A model generated the notes under the pieces. The model was given only the letters and a program-made list of their open reading frames with translations, was not told the origin of the DNA and ran no database searches. Positions 1 through 7,022 of a stretch of 16,997 nt of DNA are shown one piece after another. This DNA is from Candidatus Rifleibacteriota bacterium. Lineage in GTDB: Bacteria; Riflebacteria; Ozemobacteria; Ozemobacterales; Ozemobacteraceae. Location: assembly GCA_022704885.1 (NCBI GenBank), contig JAKJFO010000077.1, positions 1 through 16,997 on the forward strand, in the 5' to 3' direction. The position numbers and the translations under genes are program-made. Position 1 is the first letter of the stretch. Each line of letters starts with the position of its first letter.

Positions 1-618
1 CGGGGCGCAGCTGAGGTCAGTGCACTGAGCCAGATCATTGAAATGCTGGCAGATCTGGGCGGCGAGTTCGCGGGTCGGGGTGAGAATCAGCGCGCGGGTG
101 CGGGCGGTGATGCGGCCGGTAGCTTTTTTTTCGGCTTCGCGGCTGTTGATGATGCGGTGCATGATCGGCAGCAGAAAAGCTGCGGTCTTGCCGCTGCCGG
201 TCTGTGAACTGGCAAGCAGATCGTGACCGGCGATACCGGCCGGAATGGTTTTCTGCTGAATCGGAGTCGGGGTGGTGAAACCGTTGCGGGCGATACCCTT
301 CTGCAGGTCGGGGTGCAGGGTGGCGAAAACCGAACCGGTTGTCGGCTCAGTCTGAGCCTGTGTCACGATTGTGTCGGATGCAGTTTCGGTGATGCTGCGG
401 TGAGTGGTTCTGGTATGGTTTTCGATATTGTGAGCAGTGGTTCTGCTGTGATTGTCGTTTTCGTGTTCAGTGGTATGCTGAGTCTGGGCTGAAGTATGCT
501 TGGTAATGGTCATTGTTCTTTCTTTGGTGTTGGTTTTTTCGTGATTCTGATTCAGTTCAGAATTGTGATTGTGACTTTTTTCACGGGTAGCAGTGGTGCG
601 ACTAAAATGAGTAGGCAT
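1..618 (-). CDS. DEAD-box RNA helicase, N-terminal part (cut by window edge)
   Basis: An ATP-dependent RNA helicase that would remodel RNA duplexes in the cytoplasm; only 206 codons lie in the window and the reading frame is open at base 1. Reading from ATG at 618, residues 1-97 are a low-complexity segment with about 25 Thr and 11 His plus many Asn/Glu. The helicase core then begins at Phe98: Q motif with TPTPIQ, motif I (ASSQTGSGKT, Walker Lys about residue 144) and motif Ia (PTREL). The DEAD and SAT motifs fall outside the window. ATG618 is preceded by an in-frame TGA at 654-652 and has no strong ribosome site. A second ATG at 513 (residue 36) lies behind a purine-rich AAAGAAAG and could be the true start. 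The family assignment is firm; the subfamily (RhlE/CsdA-like) cannot be settled without the C-terminus. Confidence 0.9.
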   Translation of the reverse strand, partial: MPTHFSRTTATREKSHNHNSELNQNHEKTNTKERTMTITKHTSAQTQHTTEHENDNHSRTTAHNIENHTRTTHRSITETASDTIVTQAQTEPTTGSVFATLHPDLQKGIARNGFTTPTPIQQKTIPAGIAGHDLLASSQTGSGKTAAFLLPIMHRIINSREAEKKATGRITARTRALILTPTRELAAQICQHFNDLAQCTDLSCAP

Positions 619-759
619 GAAATATCCATTTCTTTTTCGGTGGAGACAGGCTCAAAACCGATTATGCCGGCTGAGCGAAGGGGCTTGGTTAATCCGCCGG
701 AAAAAAACCGCCCGAGTATTCAGATGGGGCACCGCGAAATTACGTGCCGATCTGAAACT
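619..759 (-). promoter_or_regulatory. Structured 5' leader of the helicase mRNA
   Basis: If transcription starts about 7 nt past the -10 box at 771-766, the message has a leader of roughly 140 nt. Right at its 5' end CAGAT-C-GGCAC (754-744) pairs with GTGCC-CC-ATCTG (732-721). An alternative, mutually exclusive pairing uses GCCC (730-727) with GGGC (713-710), followed two bases later by seven U (707-701), like a weak terminator. A further 5-bp pairing, CCGGC (700-696) with GCCGG (671-667), lies downstream. Long structured leaders are known for several DEAD-box helicase mRNAs; any regulatory role here is inference. Confidence 0.4.
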
Positions 760-765
760 GCAACA

Positions 766-794
766 ATTATAACATAACATCCCGGAATGCGCAA
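766..794 (-). promoter_or_regulatory. sigma70-type promoter for the helicase gene
   Basis: On the minus strand TTGCGC (794-789) is separated by 17 bp from a perfect TATAAT (771-766). It points at the helicase ATG at 618 and lies back to back with the asnB promoter on the other strand. Confidence 0.6.
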
Positions 795-804
795 ATTATT
801 AAGA

Positions 805-833
805 TTGCCAGATGCCGGTCGTTATAATATTAT
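805..833 (+). promoter_or_regulatory. sigma70-type promoter for asnB, with flanking dyad
   Basis: TTGCCA (805-810), a 17-bp spacer and TATTAT (828-833) give a predicted start near 840, about 28 nt before the asnB ATG. The -10 lies in the perfect palindrome ATAATATTAT (824-833). TTGCCAGAT (805-813) is mirrored by ATCTTGGCAA (832-841) with one extra base, so a dyad brackets the promoter and may be an operator. A second TATAAT at 823-828 sits only 12 bp from the same -35 and is less likely to be used. Confidence 0.6.
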
Positions 834-867
834 CTTGGCAAACACAGTCTGAAAAAGAGAAATCACC

Positions 868-2709
868 ATGTGCGGCATTGCCGGAATTGCAGGAAATCCA
901 TCACCTGAAAACCGTTTTTCTGTTGAGCGGATGGTTCAGGCAATGCGTCACCGTGGCCCCGATGCATTTGGGGTCGAAACTTTCGCCAGCTGCTGCATTG
1001 GCCATGCGAGGCTGAGTATTGTCGATCTTGGCACTGGCCAGCAACCGATGTTCAGCGCCGACCGCCGTCAGGCAATCACTTTTAACGGCGAAATCTATGG
1101 TTTTCGTCTGATCCGCCAGCGACTTGCCGCTTCATATAATTTTGTCACCAGTTCTGACACAGAGGTTTTGCTGGCTCTCTACCAGAAAATGGGCAAAAAG
1201 ATGCTCGACGTGCTGCCTGGCATGTTTGCCTTCGCAATCTGGGATGAAAATTCGCAAAGCCTTTTCTGTGCCCGCGACCGTTTTGGTGAAAAGCCATTTT
1301 ATTATGCAACTCTGCCTGACGGCAGATTGGTTTTTGCCTCTGAACTCAAAGCTCTTCTCGCCTCGGGTCTTATAGAACCGCAGATTGACGAGCAATCTCT
1401 GGGGCACTTTTTCAAACACCTGTATGTCCACCCGACCAGATGTATTTACAAGAATGTTAAGGTGCTGCCGCCAGGGCATCTGCTTCGTTTTGAAGGCGGC
1501 CGCTGTGTTGTTGAACCTTACTGGAAGCTGCCAGAGCCTGTCGCCGCGCCAATCAGTGAATCAGAGGCGATAGAAGAATTCACCCGGCTTTTCGAAAAGT
1601 CAGTCAGAAACCAGCTGGTTGCCGATGTGCCGATCGGAGTTTTTCTCAGCGGCGGTCTTGATTCGAGCACCGTGACGGCGGTTGCCGCTTCAACCGTAAA
1701 TAATCTGCGCACCTTCAGCTTTGGCTTTGGCGAAAACATCAACGAGCTGCCAGTAGCCGAAAGCATGGCCCGGCGTTATGGCACTGTTCACAAGGTTCTG
1801 CAGGCCGGGAACCACAAGATCAGTGACCTGCTGCTGAAAACCGCCGAAATTTTTGATGAGCCCCTTGCCGACAGCTCGACGATTCCGACCTATCTGATCT
1901 CAGAGGCCGCCAGTCGCGAATGCAAAGTCGTTCTTGGCGGCGACGGTGGCGATGAACTTCTTGGCGGCTATGACTGGTATAAAACGGTTGCTGTAGCCGA
2001 AAGAAGCCGCAGTGGCGAGCTGGCAAAAACGGTTTTCTGCAAAGTTCTTGGTCGGCTTCTGCGCCCCTTTAATCAGGAAAAGGCCGCCAGGTTTTCTACA
2101 ATTGCGCATGGCATGCAGCTCCGCCACATTCTGCAGACTGACCGCAAGATTCTCGCTGCCCTGAATGTCTACTTTTCTGATTCTGAGCTGCAGACGCTCG
2201 GCATTAAGCCGGAGGACATCGCAGAATCTGCCGTGATTTCTGCAGATCTGCCTGATTCGGCGATGCGTGCCGACATCTGCAATTATCTGCCCGGAAACAT
2301 TCTGACCAAGATCGATCGAGCAGCGATGGCCTGCAGTCTTGAACTGCGTGCGCCTTTTCTTGATGTTGAACTGGCAGAGTTCTGCATCAGTCTGCCTTCT
2401 CGCCTGAAGCTGAAAAACTGGACCGGAAAATATCTGCTGCGCCGGGCATACGAAAACGCCTGGACTGAAGAGGTGCGCAAACACCGAAAACAGGGTTTTG
2501 GCGCACCGGTAAATGTCTGGCTGTCGCTTGCTGATGTTCAGGAGCTGCAGCAGCAGATTTTTGCAAACGGCAGTGCAAGGATATATGATTTTATCGACAG
2601 GGCGCAGGTGAGCAGAATTCTGCAGAAAAGGGATTATCAAAGCTGGATAGTGCTGGTTTTTGCTCTCTGGCTTGAAAAGAACACCGGAAAATTATGCAGC
2701 CGACCATAA
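868..2709 (+). CDS. asnB: Asparagine synthetase, glutamine-hydrolysing (AsnB family)
   Basis: Transfers ammonia from glutamine to an adenylated carboxylate, normally aspartate to asparagine with ATP. The start MCGIAGIAG places the class II amidotransferase nucleophile at Cys2; FNGEIY at 72-77 belongs to the same domain, which covers about residues 2-210. The synthetase domain follows, with the PP-loop SGGLDSS at 261-267 and VLGGDGGDE after it. At 613 aa it has the usual length of the long bacterial AsnB group. The start is set by an AAAGAGA ribosome site at 854-860, and a TTGCCA/TATTAT promoter lies upstream. The stop overlaps the next glycosyltransferase by 16 bp, so they are probably translationally coupled. 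AsnB-like proteins in O-antigen and exopolysaccharide clusters can amidate sugar uronates (WbpS-type role); the context allows this, but plain asparagine synthesis cannot be excluded. The family call is firm and the substrate is uncertain. Confidence 0.93.
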   Translation: MCGIAGIAGNPSPENRFSVERMVQAMRHRGPDAFGVETFASCCIGHARLSIVDLGTGQQPMFSADRRQAITFNGEIYGFRLIRQRLAASYNFVTSSDTEVLLALYQKMGKKMLDVLPGMFAFAIWDENSQSLFCARDRFGEKPFYYATLPDGRLVFASELKALLASGLIEPQIDEQSLGHFFKHLYVHPTRCIYKNVKVLPPGHLLRFEGGRCVVEPYWKLPEPVAAPISESEAIEEFTRLFEKSVRNQLVADVPIGVFLSGGLDSSTVTAVAASTVNNLRTFSFGFGENINELPVAESMARRYGTVHKVLQAGNHKISDLLLKTAEIFDEPLADSSTIPTYLISEAASRECKVVLGGDGGDELLGGYDWYKTVAVAERSRSGELAKTVFCKVLGRLLRPFNQEKAARFSTIAHGMQLRHILQTDRKILAALNVYFSDSELQTLGIKPEDIAESAVISADLPDSAMRADICNYLPGNILTKIDRAAMACSLELRAPFLDVELAEFCISLPSRLKLKNWTGKYLLRRAYENAWTEEVRKHRKQGFGAPVNVWLSLADVQELQQQIFANGSARIYDFIDRAQVSRILQKRDYQSWIVLVFALWLEKNTGKLCSRP

Positions 2710-3731
2710 GCGTTCTGATGTCTGTTTACAACAGCAGCAGTTATCTTTCTGAAACGATCGACAGTGTGCTGGCTCAGAAATTCACTGATTTCGAATTTCT
2801 TATCGTCGACGACGCTTCATCTGACAACAGTCGCGAAATCCTGCAAAAATACGCAGATCCGCGAATCAGGCTCTTTTTTAACACAGAGAACCGTGGTCTG
2901 ACCGCTTCATTGAACTTTCTGATCGAGAAGGCTTCAGGTAAATACCTGGCACGCATCGACAGCGATGACATTGCCATGCCGGAGCGCTTTGCAAAACAGG
3001 TAGCAATGATGGAACATGATTCTGAGCTGCTGTTGCTCGGCGCTAACTGCGTATTTGTCAACGAAAAGTCTGAATTGATACACGGCGGCGCTCCCTTTAT
3101 TGCCGGCGAAAAAGATCTCGATGACGAGTTTTTGCGCTGGTCATTTCTTTTCCCAGAAAACCTGATCGTTCATTCCAGTGTTATGCTCAGGTCTGAAATT
3201 CTGCTCGAGAACGGTCTGCGCTACGATGAAAGCCAGAAATATGCTCAGGATATTGAGTTCTGGCGGCGCCTGGCGCCTTACGGAAAATTTCGCATTCTTG
3301 CCGAGCCTCTGATTAAATTGAGAATTCTCGATGGATCGATCACTTCAAAAAAGAATGCGGATCAGGTTGCGGTTGGTATCAGGTGTGCGCTCAGGCAGCA
3401 GGCTGAATTGACTGGCGGCGGACCCTTAGAAGACCAGGTTAGCGGGCCACGGCATCTGTTACACCTGTATAAAAGCTTCTGTCAACTGAGACCGGCTGCG
3501 CAAAGCGATATTCATATCAGAGAAGATCTGGCCCGGCGCTTTGTTAAAGAAGCCGTTCTCGCAGTCAGAAAGCAAGCGTTGAGCTTGTCTGATTTCTTGC
3601 GGCTGCTGAAGTTTTCTGGCCTGGGTTGCTCAGAGCTGGGCCGTTCAGCATGGCAGCTCGTTGCTGGCAAGCTCTCATATCTGCTGCACGAGAAGAGGAA
3701 AATCACTCAGCCCGATAACAGATCCAGATAA
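2694..3731 (+). CDS. Family 2 glycosyltransferase (GT-A fold)
   Basis: An inverting, nucleotide-sugar-dependent glycosyltransferase expected on the cytoplasmic face of the inner membrane, adding one sugar to a lipid-linked glycan. The N-terminus shows the GT2 signature ISVLMSVYN at residues 5-13, LIVDDASSDNS near 36-46 and the metal-binding DSDD at 89-92; WRRL in the second half fits the acceptor side of the family. There are no strong membrane segments, so it is not a processive synthase. The ATG lies inside the 3' end of asnB, with GGAAAA just upstream as ribosome site. The 3' end overlaps the end of the opposing GT4 gene by 25 bp, leaving no room for a terminator. Donor and acceptor sugars cannot be read from the sequence. 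Confidence 0.9.
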   Translation: MQPTISVLMSVYNSSSYLSETIDSVLAQKFTDFEFLIVDDASSDNSREILQKYADPRIRLFFNTENRGLTASLNFLIEKASGKYLARIDSDDIAMPERFAKQVAMMEHDSELLLLGANCVFVNEKSELIHGGAPFIAGEKDLDDEFLRWSFLFPENLIVHSSVMLRSEILLENGLRYDESQKYAQDIEFWRRLAPYGKFRILAEPLIKLRILDGSITSKKNADQVAVGIRCALRQQAELTGGGPLEDQVSGPRHLLHLYKSFCQLRPAAQSDIHIREDLARRFVKEAVLAVRKQALSLSDFLRLLKFSGLGCSELGRSAWQLVAGKLSYLLHEKRKITQPDNRSR

Positions 3732-4840
3732 AGCTTTTCGAAGGCTGCGTTTTCATGTCGGTCGGTAAAGGCCGATTCAATTTTCTGCCTGGCCTGTTTT
3801 GCAATTGCGAGCCTTTTTTCAGAAGAGTTGAGCAGGAATCTTATTTTTTCGGCAAATTCTTTCGGTTCTGATGCTGCTGCGAGCAGGCCGCTGACACCAT
3901 CTTCAATCACCTCAGGAATCCCGCCGACCGCCGATGCCACAACCGGGCAACCGGCGGCCATCGCCTCAAGAATGCTCCATGGCAGGCCTTCTCCTGAAGA
4001 GGTAAACGCAAAAATTTCGAGTTCATCGAGAACAGCCTGAACATCTGTCTGCCAGCCGACAAAATCAGTGATGCCTCTGACGGCGCATGATTCTGCCAGC
4101 GCTTCGAGCCGGTTGCGCTCTGGCCCGTCACCGGCAATTATGAACCGGTAATCAGGGTGATGCCTGGCGATCAGCGGGATGGCTCTGATAAAAACGTCTA
4201 TCTGTTTTTCCCTCGTCAGCCGACTGACCAGGCCAATTTTTCTGGAATTTCTTTCTGGTTTGAATGGAAACGCTGTGAGCTCGAGCCCTGAGTGGATAAC
4301 CCTGACTTTCTGGGCAGCGATACCGAAGTCGCTGCAGTTCTGGGCCGCGGTAGCGGCTGAAATGGCGACAAAGCGGCTGATCATTCTCTGGGCCGGCAGC
4401 AGCAGGGCTTTATAAAGATTTATGGTTGCCTGGCTGTGAAAGGCTTTGAGCGCAAGATTTCCTTCCCAGGACGAGACCTGAACCGGAAAGCCGGTCAGGG
4501 GGCGGGCCATGGCGCATAATAGATCGGCCTGCAGAAAAACCGAATGGATCAGCTGCGGCCTGAACTGGCGCAGGGCTTTAATAAAGTTGAGCCAGCCGCC
4601 TCTGATAAGTCTGCCAAAGGGAAATATATCGCTGACAGGGTGATAGAAAAGCTCTGGTATTGCATTGAGGTGCGGCCGCGCCAGTTGTTCGTGCTCGGCA
4701 TTGATAAAATTGCAGAACAGGGCGACCTTGAACTTTTGCCGGTCAAGATTGCGGCACCAGCTCAGCAGGTGTCTGAAGGTGCCGCCGTTGAAGGCCAGGG
4801 GAGAGCAGACCAGCGCTATTCTTTTTCTCGAATCACTCAT
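3707..4840 (-). CDS. Family 4 glycosyltransferase (GT-B fold)
   Basis: A retaining glycosyltransferase that would add a sugar to the growing surface glycan at the cytoplasmic membrane. The N-terminal acceptor domain starts with IALVCSPLAFNGGT (residues 8-21); the C-terminal donor domain carries IGLVSRLTREKQID (202-215), IIAGDGPER (234-242) and the E-x7-E signature with Glu284 and Glu292 in GEGLPWSILEAM. Its 377 aa is normal for the family. The ATG overlaps the TGA of the preceding methyltransferase (ATGA), so it is the last gene of the unit radical SAM - methyltransferase - GT4. The 3' end runs 25 bp into the opposing GT2 gene. The specificity is unknown. Confidence 0.9.
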   Translation of the reverse strand: MSDSRKRIALVCSPLAFNGGTFRHLLSWCRNLDRQKFKVALFCNFINAEHEQLARPHLNAIPELFYHPVSDIFPFGRLIRGGWLNFIKALRQFRPQLIHSVFLQADLLCAMARPLTGFPVQVSSWEGNLALKAFHSQATINLYKALLLPAQRMISRFVAISAATAAQNCSDFGIAAQKVRVIHSGLELTAFPFKPERNSRKIGLVSRLTREKQIDVFIRAIPLIARHHPDYRFIIAGDGPERNRLEALAESCAVRGITDFVGWQTDVQAVLDELEIFAFTSSGEGLPWSILEAMAAGCPVVASAVGGIPEVIEDGVSGLLAAASEPKEFAEKIRFLLNSSEKRLAIAKQARQKIESAFTDRHENAAFEKLYLDLLSG

Positions 4841-5622
4841 TTTTTGAAATTTTCTGGCATGGCCGGCACCCAGTTTTCAGGTTTGCGGGCAACCAGCAGC
4901 CACGAATCTTTCCAGCTGTCGAACAATCTGGTCAGCATTTTATACGGCCAGCGAAGCAGGCGCGGCACCTTGTCGAGCATTTGATCGCAGCCGCGCAGTT
5001 CAATAATCTGCAGATTCTCGAAATGGCACATTCTCTCAAGGTCGTTGCGCACGTATTCCCTGATATGGCCTCTCCAGCGTCCTTCTGAAAGGAAATAGCC
5101 GTCGTAGCCTGGCAGGTTCGTTCTGCCGAGCAATACGTCGATTCTTTTGCGTATATTTACCGCGTTCGGAACCGTAACAATAAGAATTCCGCCAGGTTTT
5201 AGCAGATTAATCAGCGAATTCAGCAGCGGCCTTGGGGAATCATGCAGATGTTCGAGAACATCGAGGATCATCAGGGCAGCGAAACTTTGAGCCTGATAGG
5301 GCAGGGGACTGTCGTCGGCAAGCGTGAAGCTGATGCCGGCTGCAGCGGCAAAATCCATGATTTTCCGGCGATTGTCGTCGGCCATGTGCCAGTCATCGCT
5401 GAGATCGTCGTAAGCCGAACAGTTGAAGCCTAAAAACTGCAGCACCGCCGTCTTGTCACATGGCCCGCAGCCAAAGTCGAGAATGCTGGCACCCTGAGGG
5501 CAATGCCGGATGGCTGTCTGCATGATCAGCCGGTAAGATTCATAGCTGACCAGTTTTCCGACATAATCAGGAAATGGAAACAGTTTTTCGGTTTTTAAAA
5601 TCGCCTGTTCTGGTTTTGTCAT
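4837..5622 (-). CDS. Class I SAM-dependent methyltransferase
   Basis: A Rossmann-fold methyltransferase using S-adenosylmethionine. Motif I is ILDFGCGPC (residues 47-55), the post-motif acidic strand is near AYDD (70-73), and LDVLEHLHD (120-128) and LLKPGGIL (140-147) are typical of the Methyltransf_11/23 families. It has 261 aa, near the usual size, with no signal peptide or clear membrane segment. It starts 54 nt after the radical SAM gene with only a weak GGAA ribosome site, and its stop overlaps the GT4 start by 4 bp. Sitting between a radical SAM enzyme and a glycosyltransferase, it probably methylates a sugar or nucleotide-sugar; this is inferred from context only. Confidence 0.88.
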   Translation of the reverse strand: MTKPEQAILKTEKLFPFPDYVGKLVSYESYRLIMQTAIRHCPQGASILDFGCGPCDKTAVLQFLGFNCSAYDDLSDDWHMADDNRRKIMDFAAAAGISFTLADDSPLPYQAQSFAALMILDVLEHLHDSPRPLLNSLINLLKPGGILIVTVPNAVNIRKRIDVLLGRTNLPGYDGYFLSEGRWRGHIREYVRNDLERMCHFENLQIIELRGCDQMLDKVPRLLRWPYKMLTRLFDSWKDSWLLVARKPENWVPAMPENFKK

Positions 5623-5676
5623 ATTCCGGTAAATTCAGCTCTGAATCTATCCCCGAGGCTATCTGGCCTTAAACAG

Positions 5677-6711
5677 CTATGAAGAAACAAAGAGATTCTG
5701 AAGGCAGGATTTCAATCTTCTGCCAAGATATTTCAGTCTTGATTTTAACTTGAACGGGAAGCTTTCGCGAAGCTTTTCTGAAAAGCTTTGGGGGGGAAAT
5801 CTCACTGGTCTGCTTTTCCAGGCATCGCAGCCAAGGCATGGCTGACAGTCGATTTTGCCGAGAACATGCTTTTTTCTTTCCTGAGAGACGAAATCTCGCC
5901 AGATCTTGCGGAGCGGGACGTCGTTAACGTTTGGAAGGCGCGAAAGAAGGCAGTAATCGTGACAGCAATACATCAGATTGCCTTCGGCGGAAATTGCCAG
6001 GGTATCCCATAAAAGACTGCATGGGTAACGCTTTTCTTCAATATAACCTGCGTAGGTTGAGGTGCCAAATCTTTCTGGCAGTTCAAAATTTCCACCCCAG
6101 TCGTTTAATGGAATAACGTTGAAATGATCTATTTTACCCAGCCAGAACTTTTGCATTGCCGGTATCTGGTCGCGGGTCAGGTCTGATAAAATGCAGTCGA
6201 TCTGAACATCGACGTAGTGCCGGGAAGAGTTTTTAAGTTCACAAAAAAGTTCGATGTTGCTGCGGGTTTTTTCATACACGGCACCCTTGCGTATGCTCTC
6301 GTAGGTATCGGCTTCACACCCGTCTACAGAAAAGATGATCTTGTCGATTCCTGAATTTATAAGACTGGTTGATAATTCTCTGGTAAGCAGAGCTCCATTT
6401 GAGGTTAGAGAGACATAGTGCCCCCGCTTTTTTGCCAGGCGGATAAACAGACTCAGGTTGTTGAGAAGGGGTTCACCCATCTGGTTCAGATGCAGGCATC
6501 TCGGGCGATCAGAGATTTCTTCAAGAATTTTTTCGAAGGTAGTCAGTGACATGGCGACGGCTTTGCGCCCATTCATTTTAGCCCGTGAGTCAGGAACCGG
6601 GCACATATCACAATGAAGATTGCATCCCATCATGGTTTCAATCATTATCAAGTCTGGTAATTCTTCAAAAAACCACTTTCGTTGATTAAAAAAATTATGG
6701 GTTATCTTCAC
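5677..6711 (-). CDS. Radical SAM protein with SPASM-type C-terminal Cys region
   Basis: A radical SAM enzyme of unknown substrate. The [4Fe-4S] motif C-x3-C-x2-C is formed by Cys30, Cys34 and Cys37; NQMGEPLL (76-83) is the SAM-binding GE region and SLTSNG (101-106) the next strand. The C-terminal third has further cysteines (231, 249, 250, 254, 289, 292, 295) arranged as in SPASM auxiliary-cluster domains. Translation starts at GTG 6711; AGAGGA lies about 13 nt upstream, somewhat far, so the ATG at Met23 is a weaker alternative. No convincing -35/-10 pair is visible. Similar radical SAM/SPASM proteins occur in polysaccharide and peptide-modification loci. No small precursor peptide is visible beside it, so a sugar substrate looks likelier, but that is inference. 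Confidence 0.88.
   Translation of the reverse strand: MKITHNFFNQRKWFFEELPDLIMIETMMGCNLHCDMCPVPDSRAKMNGRKAVAMSLTTFEKILEEISDRPRCLHLNQMGEPLLNNLSLFIRLAKKRGHYVSLTSNGALLTRELSTSLINSGIDKIIFSVDGCEADTYESIRKGAVYEKTRSNIELFCELKNSSRHYVDVQIDCILSDLTRDQIPAMQKFWLGKIDHFNVIPLNDWGGNFELPERFGTSTYAGYIEEKRYPCSLLWDTLAISAEGNLMYCCHDYCLLSRLPNVNDVPLRKIWRDFVSQERKKHVLGKIDCQPCLGCDAWKSRPVRFPPQSFSEKLRESFPFKLKSRLKYLGRRLKSCLQNLFVSS
5759..5788. repeat. Three AAGCTT hexamers forming nested inverted repeats
   Basis: AAGCTT occurs at 5759, 5770 and 5783. The last two form AAGCTTTT-CTG-AAAAGCTT (5770-5788, 8-bp stem with a 3-nt loop) and the first two an AAGCTT pair around a CGCG-containing centre. Seven G follow at 5790-5796. All of this lies in the 3' part of the radical SAM gene, where it encodes a Lys/Arg/Phe/Ser-rich tail. 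The hairpin may be incidental. Confidence 0.5.
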
Positions 6712-6888
6712 TTTGAGCTTGATTCCTCTGATATAATCTGGCGGTGACCTTGCGCTGGCGCAGATTCAAAGGCCCGCGAAGCCTTCAGAGCCTAACAGTT
6801 TTACAGGCAAAATGCAACAGTATTTGGGGCTTTACAGAACTGAAAAATTCACTTAAACTCGCCAAAAAGCGAAGAAAATTTGTGAAAT

Positions 6889-6961
6889 CAGTATGCCATA
6901 ACCCCTCGTTTTTTATCAATAATTCAAGGCTGCAATATGATTTATCCTGTCTGGCATACTG
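6889..6961. repeat. Perfect 10-bp inverted repeat around the flippase promoter
   Basis: CAGTATGCCA (6889-6898) is repeated in inverse as TGGCATACTG (6952-6961), with 53 bp between the arms. The spacer contains the candidate flippase promoter. It could be a pair of operator half-sites or short sites of an invertible promoter. By a rough estimate a match this long has a few per cent chance of arising in a gap of this size. Confidence 0.6.
6913..6941 (+). promoter_or_regulatory. Candidate promoter of the flippase gene
   Basis: TTATCA (6913-6918, four of six consensus bases), a 17-bp spacer and TATGAT (6936-6941, five of six). A start near 6948 would leave a leader of about 75 nt. This is weaker than the other promoters in the window. 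Confidence 0.35.
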
Positions 6962-7022
6962 GCTGAGAATTTTCGCAGGTTGAGTTATTGGAGCAGCCTT
7001 TGCTCATGGAAAGCAAGGAAAC

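Larger units (their letters stand above)
6712..7022. other. 311-bp divergent gap between radical SAM gene and flippase gene
   Basis: AT-rich, with no recognisable gene. A GTG-started frame at 6744-6983 (79 codons) has no ribosome site and no family resemblance, and I do not call it. The gap holds a TATAAT on the plus strand at 6732-6737 without a fitting -35, the inverted repeat at 6889-6961 and a modest promoter at 6913-6941. A small RNA or operator region is possible but unsupported. Confidence 0.5.

Noticed and set aside
223..492. Plus-strand frame with a hydrophobic tail opposite the helicase N-terminus
   Set aside because: The hydrophobic run is the complement of Thr/His/Asn/Glu codons of the helicase extension; there is no plausible start signal.
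823..828. TATAAT as the asnB -10 box
   Set aside because: It is only 12 bp from TTGCCA; the overlapping TATTAT at 828-833 has the correct 17-bp spacing.
1900..2640. 246-codon open frame on the minus strand inside asnB
   Set aside because: It is fully covered by a canonical asparagine synthetase with all motifs, has no ribosome site and its protein resembles no family; it is a shadow frame.
4544..4984. 146-codon plus-strand frame across the GT4/methyltransferase junction
   Set aside because: Both opposing genes have clear family motifs through this stretch; the frame has no family resemblance.
6732..6737. Perfect TATAAT on the plus strand as a flippase promoter
   Set aside because: No acceptable -35 at 16-18 bp (TTGAGC is 13 bp away), and it would give a leader of about 280 nt.
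6744..6983. 79-codon frame in the 311-bp gap before the flippase gene
   Set aside because: GTG start without a ribosome site, Lys/Arg-rich product with no recognisable domain, and the region contains an inverted repeat and promoter-like sequence instead.
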